Shown here piece after piece: positions 1 to 7,320 of a stretch of DNA of 17,994 nucleotides. Origin of the DNA: Pelagibacterales bacterium MED-G43 (lineage in GTDB: Bacteria > Pseudomonadota > Alphaproteobacteria > Pelagibacterales > Pelagibacteraceae); NCBI GenBank assembly GCA_002457475.1, contig NTJK01000010.1, forward strand, positions 1 through 17,994, given 5' to 3'. The notes under the pieces are model-generated. The model was not told the DNA's origin. It made no database searches and worked only from the letters and a program-made list of their open reading frames with translations. The translations under genes were made by a program, and so were the position numbers. The stretch's first letter is position 1; every line of letters starts with the position of its first letter.

Positions 1-34
1 TATAAAAAACCAATAATTTACTAAGATTTTACCT

Positions 35-58
35 CAACTAAAATTAATGATTTAGTTG
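35..58. terminator. AT-rich inverted repeat, possible weak terminator
   Basis: Positions 35-42 (caactaaa) and 51-58 (tttagttg) are perfect 8-bp inverted repeats separated by an 8-base loop, followed by a T/A-rich stretch (59-70). It could end the transcript of whatever lies upstream of the tRNA. The stem has only two G:C pairs and no clean U-tract, so it is a weak candidate, and chance is plausible at this base composition. The rest of bases 1-85 shows no gene. Confidence 0.3.
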
Positions 59-85
59 TTTAAATATATTATAACTTCAAAATTT

Positions 86-162
86 GGCGAGGTAGCTCAG
101 TTGGTTAGAGCACAGGACTCATAAGCCTGGGGTCGGCGGTTCGAATCCGCCCCTCGCTACCA
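86..162 (+). tRNA. tRNA-Met (CAT), elongator type, CCA encoded
   Basis: The cloverleaf folds fully: acceptor stem 86-92 with 152-158 (first pair G-T wobble), D stem 95-98 with 108-111, anticodon stem 113-117 with 125-129, anticodon CAT at 120-122 in a 7-base loop (118-124), 5-base variable loop 130-134, T stem 135-139 with 147-151 around a TTCGAAT loop, discriminator A159 and encoded CCA 160-162. The D arm, anticodon loop and variable loop read like bacterial elongator tRNA-Met rather than initiator. A tRNA-Ile2 (CAT read after lysidine modification) is the alternative but fits the body less well. The innermost anticodon-stem pair is an A117/G125 mismatch. The next gene starts 18 bp after the CCA. 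Confidence 0.95.
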
Positions 163-180
163 AAGATATGAATTTTTTAA

Positions 181-1884
181 ATGAGAGTAGTTGATTTTAT
201 AGTAAAATTTTTAAAACAAAAAAAAATTAATGATATTTTTATGCTCACTGGTTATGGAGCAATGTATCTTAATGATGCAGTAAAGTTAGCAGGAATAAAA
301 TACTATGCAACAAGAAACGAAGCTACAGCTCCAAGTATGGCTAGTGCCTATTCTAGAATCAAAAATAAAGTTGGCGTTGCCTGTGTGACAGCTGGACCAG
401 GTGCAACAAATGCTTTACCGGGTTTAGCAGAAGCTTATGTAGACTCTTCTCCAATCGTAATTTTATCAGGCCAAGTTGATTACAAACAAACAACACATAG
501 CACGAACTCAAAAAAGATAAGAAGTTTTGGAACTGCAGAGATAAATATTATTCCGATAGTTAAACCGTTAACAAAATATGCAGAAATAATTAAAAATCCC
601 TTAGATGTGAAATATATAATCCAAAAAGCATTTCATTTAGCTTCAAGTGGAAGAAAAGGTCCAGTATGGATTGATATACCTCTAAATGTGCAAAAAGCAA
701 AAATAGATGAAAAAAAATTAAAATCCTATTTTCCAAAAATCAATAGTAAAATAAATTTAAGAAATAATATAAAAAAAGACTCTGAAAAAATTTTAAACTT
801 ATTTGAAAAATCAAAAAAACCAATTTTAATTTTAGGACATGGGGTCAAACAAAGCGGCAAGATTGCAGAAATTAAAAAAATAATTGATTTACTAAAAATA
901 CCAGTAATTTTTACGAGATTTACAAACGATCTAATTCCACATAATAAAAAACACATTTATGGAATATCTGGGATAAAGGCTACAAAATTTTCTAAAAAAA
1001 TTATGAACCAGTCTGATTTAGCGATATCCTTTGGGTGTAGATTTTCCCCTCAATTTGTTGGTCATGATTATCAAGCACTATCTAATGCCAAAGTCATCTC
1101 CGTAGATTTAGAAAAGGATGAACTCAATAAAAAAGGTCAAAAAATTGATATACCTCTGAGATATGACTTAACAAATTTTTTACCTTCTTTTTTAGTTTTT
1201 TTAAAAAAGAAAAAATTAAAAAAATTTATTCAATGGAATAATCACTGCAGTAATCTTAAAAAAAATTTTCCGATTACTTTTAAAAATTATAATAAAAAAA
1301 ATAAAAGTAAATTAATGGACCTTTATTATTTTATGGATAGATTGGGTAAAATCTCATCTAAAAAGAATATACTTATTACCGATGCTGGCTCTAACTATTA
1401 CATAGGTGGTCAAGTTTGGAATTTTGAAAAAAATCAAAAAGAATTATCTTCTTACACAAATGCTGCTATGGGGCTATCAATTCCACTTTCAATTGGTGCT
1501 GCGGTTGCATCTCCAAAGTCAACAATATTATCTGTTACTGGTGATGGGTCATTAGAACTAAATATTCAAGAACTCAAAACTATTTCACATAACAAATTTA
1601 ATATTAAATTATTTGTAATAAATAACGGCGGATACGTTTCAATGCATAATTGGGCAGATACGTTTTTTAGAGGTAGAAGAGTTGATAATCCTATCGACAC
1701 TGGTGACGGAACATTAAATTTAAAGAATATAGCCAAAGCCTTTGATATGGACTATTTTTTAATTCCTAATTCAAAAAACCTAGATTTTAAATTAAAGAAA
1801 ATAAATAATATTAAAAGACCTTTATTTATTGAGGTTTTAACTGACAATAAGCAAATAATTTATGATGCTTACAAAGATTATTAA
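181..1884 (+). CDS. ThDP-dependent acetolactate-synthase-like enzyme (possible YerE-type sugar two-carbon transferase)
   Basis: This 567-aa protein has the full three-domain acetohydroxyacid synthase/pyruvate oxidase architecture. The N-terminal Pyr domain includes GYGA (24-27) and the ThDP-activating glutamate E47 in a RNEATA context. A central domain spans about 195-345. The C-terminal PP domain carries the ThDP/Mg motif from GDG (454-456) to NN (481-482). It is the first gene of the plus operon and starts 18 bp after the tRNA, with no clear Shine-Dalgarno. No small regulatory subunit gene (ilvN) is adjacent and all neighbours are sugar-nucleotide genes, so it is unlikely to be the branched-chain amino acid enzyme. 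In yersiniose synthesis a related enzyme, YerE, adds a pyruvate-derived two-carbon unit to a 3-deoxy-4-keto sugar nucleotide; a ColD-like 3-dehydratase lies downstream here. The ThDP enzyme call is firm; the sugar role is inference. Confidence 0.85.
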   Translation: MRVVDFIVKFLKQKKINDIFMLTGYGAMYLNDAVKLAGIKYYATRNEATAPSMASAYSRIKNKVGVACVTAGPGATNALPGLAEAYVDSSPIVILSGQVDYKQTTHSTNSKKIRSFGTAEINIIPIVKPLTKYAEIIKNPLDVKYIIQKAFHLASSGRKGPVWIDIPLNVQKAKIDEKKLKSYFPKINSKINLRNNIKKDSEKILNLFEKSKKPILILGHGVKQSGKIAEIKKIIDLLKIPVIFTRFTNDLIPHNKKHIYGISGIKATKFSKKIMNQSDLAISFGCRFSPQFVGHDYQALSNAKVISVDLEKDELNKKGQKIDIPLRYDLTNFLPSFLVFLKKKKLKKFIQWNNHCSNLKKNFPITFKNYNKKNKSKLMDLYYFMDRLGKISSKKNILITDAGSNYYIGGQVWNFEKNQKELSSYTNAAMGLSIPLSIGAAVASPKSTILSVTGDGSLELNIQELKTISHNKFNIKLFVINNGGYVSMHNWADTFFRGRRVDNPIDTGDGTLNLKNIAKAFDMDYFLIPNSKNLDFKLKKINNIKRPLFIEVLTDNKQIIYDAYKDY

Positions 1885-1898
1885 AGTTAAACAGTCAT

Positions 1899-3425
1899 AT
1901 GAATTTAGATATTTTATTTATTCATCCAAACGCCTCCAAAAAAATTTATCAAGGGTTGAGCAATGATCACTCTGCCATAGAGCCACCTATCTGGGCGGGT
2001 ATGTTAGCAAATCATTGTAGAGGCAAAAACTTTAATGTAAAAATTTTAGATTGCGAGGTAGAAAGACTAGATTATATCTCTAGTGCTAAAGAAATTCATA
2101 ATTTAAATCCAAAAATTGCTTGTTTTGTTGTGTATGGTCAACAACCATCTGCTTCTTCACAAAATATGGAAGGAGCCGTAGCTACGTCTGAAGAACTTAA
2201 AAATTTAAATCCTAATATTAAAACTCTTTTTGTTGGCGGACATATCTCCGCTTTACCAAAAGAAACATTAGAAAATGAAAAATCGATAGATATTATTGCT
2301 CTTAATGAGGGTGTTTACGCAATTTCAAATTTATTAAGAGTTGAAGATTTAAATGATGATAAGTCTTTAAGAAAGATAAAAGGGATAGGTTTTAGAAATG
2401 AGGATAATTTTATTGAAATAAATGAAGCTGAGATAATAGTACCTAAAAAATTACTAGATACTGATCTTCCAGGTATAGCCTGGGACTTACTTCCACCTCT
2501 TAAAATGTACAGAACAGCTGGATGGCACTCGTGGTCAAATAATTCTGATAAACAACCGTTTGCCGCTTTATATACTAGTCTAGGATGTCCGTACACATGT
2601 TCTTTTTGTATGATTAATATAATCAATAGAACCAATAATTCAGAAAATATTTCTTCAAAAGACTCTAATATATTTAGGTGGTGGACTCCGGAATTTATTA
2701 TTAAACAGTTTGATTACTTTGCAAAACAAGGTGTTAAAAATATAAAAATTGCTGATGAACTTTTTGTTTTAAATCCAAACCATTTTATGAAAATTTGCGA
2801 TATGATTATTGAGAGAAAATATGATTTTAACATTTGGGCATACTCAAGAATTGATACATGTAAGCCACAATATCTTGAAAAACTAAAAAAGGCTGGAGTT
2901 AATTGGTTGGGATTAGGTATTGAAAATCCTAGTTCTATTATTCGTAAGGAAGTCCATAAAGACGCCTTTAAAAATGTAAAAATAATTGACATAATAAATT
3001 CTATGAGAGATGCAGGAATTTATGTTGCCGCTAATTATATTTTTGGATTACCAGAGGAAACAAAAGAAAGCTTAGAATTTACTTATAACTTTGCTGAAGA
3101 AACAAATACAGAAATGGTAAATTTCTACAGCGCTATGGCTTATCCGGGAAGCCCACTACACTTAGAGGCAAGAAAAAATAAAATTAAACTACCTACTACT
3201 TATTCAGGTTATAGTCAGCATTCTTATGACACTCAAAACCTCCCATCTCAAAATCTTTCAGCTGCTGAAATTTTATCTTTTAGAGATAAAGCATGGGATA
3301 AATATCATACTAATCCAAAATATTTAAAACTATTGGAAAATAAATTTGGTATGAATTCGGTTAATAATTTAAAAAAAACTACAAAAATAAAATTAAAAAG
3401 AAAACTATTGGGTGATAAAATTTAG
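1899..3425 (+). CDS. B12-binding-domain radical SAM protein
   Basis: This 508-aa protein has an N-terminal Rossmann-like segment of the cobalamin-binding type (about 1-150, with a VGGH loop near 112-115). A radical SAM core follows, with the CxxxCxxC cluster motif C230/C234/C237 (GCPYTCSFC) and a TIM-barrel-like stretch to about 430. The classical DxHxxG cobalamin motif is not visible, as in many proteins of this class, so cofactor binding is uncertain. Family members perform C-methylations, ring rearrangements and other radical chemistry; the substrate cannot be told from sequence. It starts 14 bp after the ThDP gene and its TAG stop overlaps the GTG start of the E1-alpha-like gene by 1 bp, so it is translationally tied to the sugar operon. 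A role in modifying a sugar nucleotide or glycolipid is plausible but unproven. Confidence 0.85.
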   Translation: MNLDILFIHPNASKKIYQGLSNDHSAIEPPIWAGMLANHCRGKNFNVKILDCEVERLDYISSAKEIHNLNPKIACFVVYGQQPSASSQNMEGAVATSEELKNLNPNIKTLFVGGHISALPKETLENEKSIDIIALNEGVYAISNLLRVEDLNDDKSLRKIKGIGFRNEDNFIEINEAEIIVPKKLLDTDLPGIAWDLLPPLKMYRTAGWHSWSNNSDKQPFAALYTSLGCPYTCSFCMINIINRTNNSENISSKDSNIFRWWTPEFIIKQFDYFAKQGVKNIKIADELFVLNPNHFMKICDMIIERKYDFNIWAYSRIDTCKPQYLEKLKKAGVNWLGLGIENPSSIIRKEVHKDAFKNVKIIDIINSMRDAGIYVAANYIFGLPEETKESLEFTYNFAEETNTEMVNFYSAMAYPGSPLHLEARKNKIKLPTTYSGYSQHSYDTQNLPSQNLSAAEILSFRDKAWDKYHTNPKYLKLLENKFGMNSVNNLKKTTKIKLKRKLLGDKI

Positions 3426-4252
3426 TGAAAAAAAATTTTATACTTAATGTATTTGAAAAAGCTTCAATATGTCGTCATTTCGAAAATGAAGTTTTCAAGA
3501 GAGTCTCTAATAAGGAAATAACTTTCCCTGTTTATTTATCTGCTGGTCAAGAGTATGCACCAGCTACAATTGCAGAGATAGTTCAAAAAAAAAGAATTAA
3601 GCCATTAATCTTTGGTCAACATAGGGGTCATTCAATTTATTTATCGTTTGGTGGGAATATAATTAAATTAATAAAAGAACTTAAAGGCAAAAAGGATGGT
3701 TGTACTTACGGTATGGGTGGATCTCTATCAATTCACTCTACTAAAATTAATATGTATGGACATGATGGATTTATGGGAAGCAATGCTTGTATAGGAACTG
3801 GAGCGTGTTTTTCTTCAAAAAAACCGACCATAATTTTTATTGGAGATGCAGCACTGGAGGAAGATTATGTTCTAGCATCTTTAAGTTGGGTATCAAAAAA
3901 AGAGTTACCTATATTATTTGTAGTTGATGATAATAATTATGCTGTTTTAACAAAGAAAGAAGAAAGAAGAGACTGGAAGGCCAAGGAGTTAGCCAATGCG
4001 TTAAAAATTACATCATTCGATTTAAAAGATGATCCAAAAAAAATATATAACAACATCAATAAACATTTATTTAAAAAACCTTTATTAGTAAATATTCACA
4101 CAAATAGAATTTTTTGGCATGCCGGCGCTGGTAAAGATAAGGAGAAAGTTTTTGATAGATATTTGCAACAAAAAAAAATTTTGGGAAAAAATGCAGAAAT
4201 TATTGATAAAAAAATTGAAAATAAAATAAAGTTATTATGGCAAAAGAGCTAA
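3425..4252 (+). CDS. ThDP-dependent E1-alpha-like subunit (orphan, sugar cluster)
   Basis: This 275-aa protein matches the alpha subunit of 2-oxoacid dehydrogenase E1 enzymes. It shows a QHRGH segment (65-69), a GMGGS loop (96-100) and the ThDP/Mg motif from GDA (140-142) to NN (170-171), with the usual second Gly of GDG replaced by Ala. It is shorter than typical PDH E1-alpha (about 320-400 aa). The start is GTG at 3425, sharing 1 bp with the preceding stop; its own stop overlaps the E1-beta start by 16 bp, as expected for stoichiometric subunits. No lipoyl E2 or E3 gene is nearby, so a complete oxidative decarboxylase complex is unlikely. E1-like pairs without E2 are proposed to attach two-carbon branches to sugars in aldgamycin and avilamycin clusters. 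A split transketolase supplying sedoheptulose phosphate is the alternative. Confidence 0.85.
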   Translation: MKKNFILNVFEKASICRHFENEVFKRVSNKEITFPVYLSAGQEYAPATIAEIVQKKRIKPLIFGQHRGHSIYLSFGGNIIKLIKELKGKKDGCTYGMGGSLSIHSTKINMYGHDGFMGSNACIGTGACFSSKKPTIIFIGDAALEEDYVLASLSWVSKKELPILFVVDDNNYAVLTKKEERRDWKAKELANALKITSFDLKDDPKKIYNNINKHLFKKPLLVNIHTNRIFWHAGAGKDKEKVFDRYLQQKKILGKNAEIIDKKIENKIKLLWQKS

Positions 4253-5148
4253 GAGTTACAATAAAAGAAATAACACGTCGTCACTTAAAGAAATATAAGA
4301 GTCAAGTGTTTGGTCAAAACTTGACTGGTGTAGGCTGGGTTGCTGGTACATTACCAAAGTTATTTGAAAAAGATGGTGTTATTGAATTACCAATGGCTGA
4401 TGTTGCGGGAGGGGGGATTGTTACTGGCTCAGCATTGATGGGCAAAAGACCAATATATATAATTCGCTACCAAGGTTATAATTGGTTTAATTGTATTTTT
4501 ATTGTTAATTATGCGTGTAAGTCTAATGAAATTTGGAAAATACCTTGCCCAATAATGATAAGAGGCATTGCATCAGAAGGCTCAATTGGTCCTGTCGCAG
4601 GATCAGCACATATATCTATTATTTATAAAATGCCAGGATTAAAAATTTTTTCACCTATGACAAGTAAAGAATACATAAATACATATAAAAAATTTTTAAA
4701 ATCAAAAGACGTTTTTTACATTTCCGAACATCGACATAGTTATTCAAATACGTCTGAATTTAAAAATGATATAAAAGGGAAAAAAGATATAATTTTAATG
4801 CCTATTTCTGTAACAAGATTTGAAGCTGAAAAAGCTAAAAATGAATTACAACAAAAAGGTTTTAAAGTTGGAATAATTCACTTGGTTAACTTAAAACCTT
4901 TTGAAATTAAAAAGCCATGGATTGAGGCGATCAAAAAAAGTAAATTCGGTGTTTTAATGATGGATAATGATTATAAAGATGGAATTTTGAGAATTCTAGC
5001 ACATAAAGTAAATGAACAAACAAATAAAAGAGTTTTCGTTTTAGGATTGAAAGATAAGTCAGCAGGGCATCATAGAAAGGTTGATAATTTACCTCCTAAC
5101 AATAAAGATATTATTAATATGGTAAAATCAATAATTAAAAAAAAATAG
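4237..5148 (+). CDS. ThDP-dependent E1-beta-like subunit (orphan, sugar cluster)
   Basis: This 303-aa protein is the partner of the preceding E1-alpha-like protein and has E1-beta/transketolase C-terminal architecture. An N-terminal Pyr domain covers about 1-180 (FGQN at 25-28; the ELPMAD...GG block at 50-60 followed by GSALMGKRP), and a C-terminal transketolase-C-like domain about 185-300. The glutamate that activates the ThDP aminopyrimidine in E1-beta (the PIxE motif) aligns with Asp55 (PMAD), so an acid is kept but shortened by one carbon. This suggests altered rather than lost chemistry. The ATG at 4237 lies inside the alpha gene (16 bp overlap). The next gene starts 1 bp after the stop. 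The subunit assignment is strong; the reaction is unknown, with a two-carbon transfer to a keto-sugar the favoured inference. Confidence 0.85.
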   Translation: MAKELRVTIKEITRRHLKKYKSQVFGQNLTGVGWVAGTLPKLFEKDGVIELPMADVAGGGIVTGSALMGKRPIYIIRYQGYNWFNCIFIVNYACKSNEIWKIPCPIMIRGIASEGSIGPVAGSAHISIIYKMPGLKIFSPMTSKEYINTYKKFLKSKDVFYISEHRHSYSNTSEFKNDIKGKKDIILMPISVTRFEAEKAKNELQQKGFKVGIIHLVNLKPFEIKKPWIEAIKKSKFGVLMMDNDYKDGILRILAHKVNEQTNKRVFVLGLKDKSAGHHRKVDNLPPNNKDIINMVKSIIKKK

Positions 5149-5149
5149 A

Positions 5150-6133
5150 ATGATTATTTCTAAAACACCATATAGAATATCCTTTTTTGGTGGAGGAAGT
5201 GATTATCCTGAATGGTACAAAAAATTTGATGGTTCAGTATTATCAACCACAATAGATAAACATATTTATATTACCTGCAGACATCTTCCAAATTTTTTTG
5301 ATCACAAATACAGAGTTACTTGGTCAAAATTAGAAGCGGTAAAAAAAGTTGATCAAATCCAACACAAAGCTGTTAAAGCATTATTGAAAGAATTTAAAAT
5401 TAAAAAAGGTTTAGAGATACATTATGATGGTGATTTGCCTGCAAGAAGTGGTATGGGATCAAGCTCATGTTTTGTAGTTGGTCTATCGAATATCTTATTT
5501 AATTTAATAAATAAAAAAAAAAGTAAAAGTCAATTATCTCAATTCTCAAGAAGATTTGAACAAAAAATCTTAAAAGAAACTGTAGGATCTCAAGATCAAA
5601 CCGCAACAGTTTATGGTGGATTTAATAGGATTAATTTTAATAAAAAAAAAATTTCAATAAAAAAGGTTAAAAATAAAAAGAATTTATTTAAATTAAACAA
5701 AAATTTAGTTTTAGTTTATTCTAAAATTCAACGTAATGCTCCTGAAATTGCAAAAAAGTATGTATCTTCTTTAACTAAGGAAAAAAGAAATAATATATTT
5801 AAACTTATTAGACATGTTGAAGTTGGAGAAGAAATTTTAAATAATGGAAATATAGATGATTTTGGAAGGTTGCTTGATGAAACTTGGCATTATAAAAAAG
5901 AAATTAACAAAAATATTACTAATAATAAAATTGACGAAATGTATTTAGAGGCAAAAAAATATGGAGCATTAGGTGGAAAATTACTCGGAGCAGGCGGAGG
6001 CGGATTTTTGATTTTTTATATGAAGGAAAATGAAAAAAAATCTTTTCTTAAAAAAAATAAGAATATAGTACACGTACCTTTTAAATTTTCAGAATTTGGA
6101 AGTGAGATAATTTTTAAAAAAGGAAATGTATGA
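5150..6133 (+). CDS. hddA: GHMP-family kinase, D-glycero-alpha-D-manno-heptose 7-phosphate kinase type
   Basis: This 327-aa kinase carries the GHMP signatures: an N-terminal PYRISFFGGGSD block (7-18), the ATP-binding PARSGMGSSS loop (97-106), and the C-terminal GGKLLGAGGGGF glycine-rich motif (275-286). The N-terminal block and overall length resemble HddA, which phosphorylates D-glycero-alpha-D-manno-heptose 7-phosphate at C1 in the GDP-heptose pathway. The next enzymes of that route, a GmhB-type phosphatase and an HddC-type nucleotidyltransferase, are fused in one gene at 8747-9937, which supports the reading. Its end overlaps the next start by 4 bp (ATGA). Other GHMP sugar kinases such as galactokinase or L-fucokinase domains are the alternatives; the exact sugar cannot be fixed from motifs. 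Two 10-base A-runs (5513-5522 and 5642-5651) lie in the gene. Confidence 0.75.
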   Translation: MIISKTPYRISFFGGGSDYPEWYKKFDGSVLSTTIDKHIYITCRHLPNFFDHKYRVTWSKLEAVKKVDQIQHKAVKALLKEFKIKKGLEIHYDGDLPARSGMGSSSCFVVGLSNILFNLINKKKSKSQLSQFSRRFEQKILKETVGSQDQTATVYGGFNRINFNKKKISIKKVKNKKNLFKLNKNLVLVYSKIQRNAPEIAKKYVSSLTKEKRNNIFKLIRHVEVGEEILNNGNIDDFGRLLDETWHYKKEINKNITNNKIDEMYLEAKKYGALGGKLLGAGGGGFLIFYMKENEKKSFLKKNKNIVHVPFKFSEFGSEIIFKKGNV

Positions 6134-7320
6134 AGTTTAAACACGCATTAATGCACAATAATTTTACTAAAAGTGATATGCAGAGCGTGCAAAAATTACT
6201 AAAAGCAAAAAATATTATTTTAACTCAATCATCAAAAGTAAGAGAATTTGAAAATAAATGGTCTAATTGGTTAGGAACTAAATATTCGGTTTTTGTTAAC
6301 TCTGGGTCATCAGCAAATTTTATCTCTCTTTCAATCTTGAAATCACTTAATAAAGATAAAAAAAAAAACGAAATAATAGTTCCAACGCTTACTTGGGTAT
6401 CAGATATAAATTCTGTTTTAATAAACGGTTTTAAACCAGTTTTTGTTGATATTAACCTTTCTAATCTATCAATGAATAATGAAGAGGTGCTTAAAAAGAT
6501 TAATAAAAAAACTTTAGCAGTATTTATTACCCATGCACAAGGATTTAATGGTTTTACGGATAATCTTCTTAAAAAACTTAAAGAAAAAAAGATTACACTT
6601 ATTGAGGATGTGTGTGAAAGTCATGGAGCAAAACATAAAAAAAAACTTGGCACTTATGGTCTAATGTCTAATTTCTCTTTTTACTATGCTCATCACATGA
6701 CTACTATAGAGGGTGGAATGATTTGCACAAATGACAAAAAAATTTATGAGCTGGCTAAAATATTTAGATCCCACGGAATGGCAAGAGAGTCAAACAATAA
6801 AGTCTTTGAAAATAGTATTATAAAAAAACATAAAGATCTCTCACCAAAGTTTATTTTTTTATATCCAACTTTTAATTTCAGAAATAATGAAATAGGAGCT
6901 ACTATTGGAATAAACCAGCTAAAAAAACTTAGTAGCAATAATTTAAAAAGAACAAGAAATTTTAAATATTTCTTGAGTAAATTAGACTCAAAAAAATATT
7001 GGAAAGATTTCCTTATTAAAGGCTCTAGCAATTATGCTTTTCCCATAATACTTAAAACAAAGTCTTTAAAAATGAGGGATAAGTTTGAAAAGTATCTTAA
7101 AAAATTTAATATTGAGTTTAGAAGAGGAAATGCAGGTGGTGGCAATCAATTGAGACAGCCTTATTTAAAAAAATTTTTAAAATCTAAAATTTCTCCACAA
7201 AAATTTGAAAATGTAGAACATATTCATTTTTTTGGATATTATATTGGCAATTACCCTGACCTAAGATTTAAAAAAATTGATCAGATTGTAAAAATTTTAA
7301 ATTCATTTAAATTTAATTAA
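6130..7320 (+). CDS. ColD-like PMP-dependent NDP-4-keto-6-deoxysugar 3-dehydratase
   Basis: This 396-aa protein has the DegT/DnrJ/EryC1 fold: the phosphate-binding NSGSSAN (57-63), the pyridine-nitrogen aspartate D160 in EDVCESHGA, and SFYYAHHMTTIEGG (183-196). The position of the Schiff-base lysine is occupied by His188. This exchange is the hallmark of the PMP-dependent 3-dehydratases ColD and RfbH/E1, which remove the 3-hydroxyl of a 4-keto-6-deoxysugar nucleotide. The local sequence (HH..T.EGG; FNFRNNEIGATIGINQLKKL at 246-265) and the length fit ColD (about 388 aa) better than RfbH; the iron-sulfur cysteines of RfbH are absent. ColD works on GDP-4-keto-6-deoxymannose; the substrate here may differ. 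It overlaps the kinase by 4 bp and the cupin by 1 bp (TAATG). The dehydratase-type mechanism is well supported; the sugar is not known. Confidence 0.85.
   Translation: MKFKHALMHNNFTKSDMQSVQKLLKAKNIILTQSSKVREFENKWSNWLGTKYSVFVNSGSSANFISLSILKSLNKDKKKNEIIVPTLTWVSDINSVLINGFKPVFVDINLSNLSMNNEEVLKKINKKTLAVFITHAQGFNGFTDNLLKKLKEKKITLIEDVCESHGAKHKKKLGTYGLMSNFSFYYAHHMTTIEGGMICTNDKKIYELAKIFRSHGMARESNNKVFENSIIKKHKDLSPKFIFLYPTFNFRNNEIGATIGINQLKKLSSNNLKRTRNFKYFLSKLDSKKYWKDFLIKGSSNYAFPIILKTKSLKMRDKFEKYLKKFNIEFRRGNAGGGNQLRQPYLKKFLKSKISPQKFENVEHIHFFGYYIGNYPDLRFKKIDQIVKILNSFKFN

Noticed and set aside
135..162. Integrase attachment site at the tRNA 3' end with a direct repeat bounding an island
   Set aside because: I could not find a second copy of the tRNA 3' end (ttcgaatccgcccc...) elsewhere in the window, and there is no integrase or transposase gene. 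A repeat outside the window cannot be excluded.
181..1884. Annotation as housekeeping acetolactate synthase (ilvB)
   Set aside because: The fold agrees, but there is no ilvN or other amino acid gene nearby and the operon is devoted to sugar nucleotides, so the specific symbol is not supported.
2315..2992. Open frames on the minus strand (2315-2635 and 2714-2992)
   Set aside because: Both lie wholly inside the radical SAM gene, lack any recognisable motif, and are expected by chance. The same holds for similar frames at 726-956, 6744-7031, 7946-8128, 9997-10218, 11449-11631, 13187-13492, 15531-15740 and 16998-17279.
3425..5148. Annotation as pyruvate dehydrogenase (pdhA/pdhB)
   Set aside because: No E2 or E3, a short alpha subunit, and Asp in place of the usual beta-subunit Glu make a respiratory PDH role unlikely.
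5513..5651. Two 10-base A-runs in the GHMP kinase as phase-variation switches
   Set aside because: A-runs of 8-10 are common throughout this AT-rich window, including housekeeping genes such as the end of mtnP. The frame is intact and there is no sign of selection for slippage. Read-level length variation would be needed to revive this.
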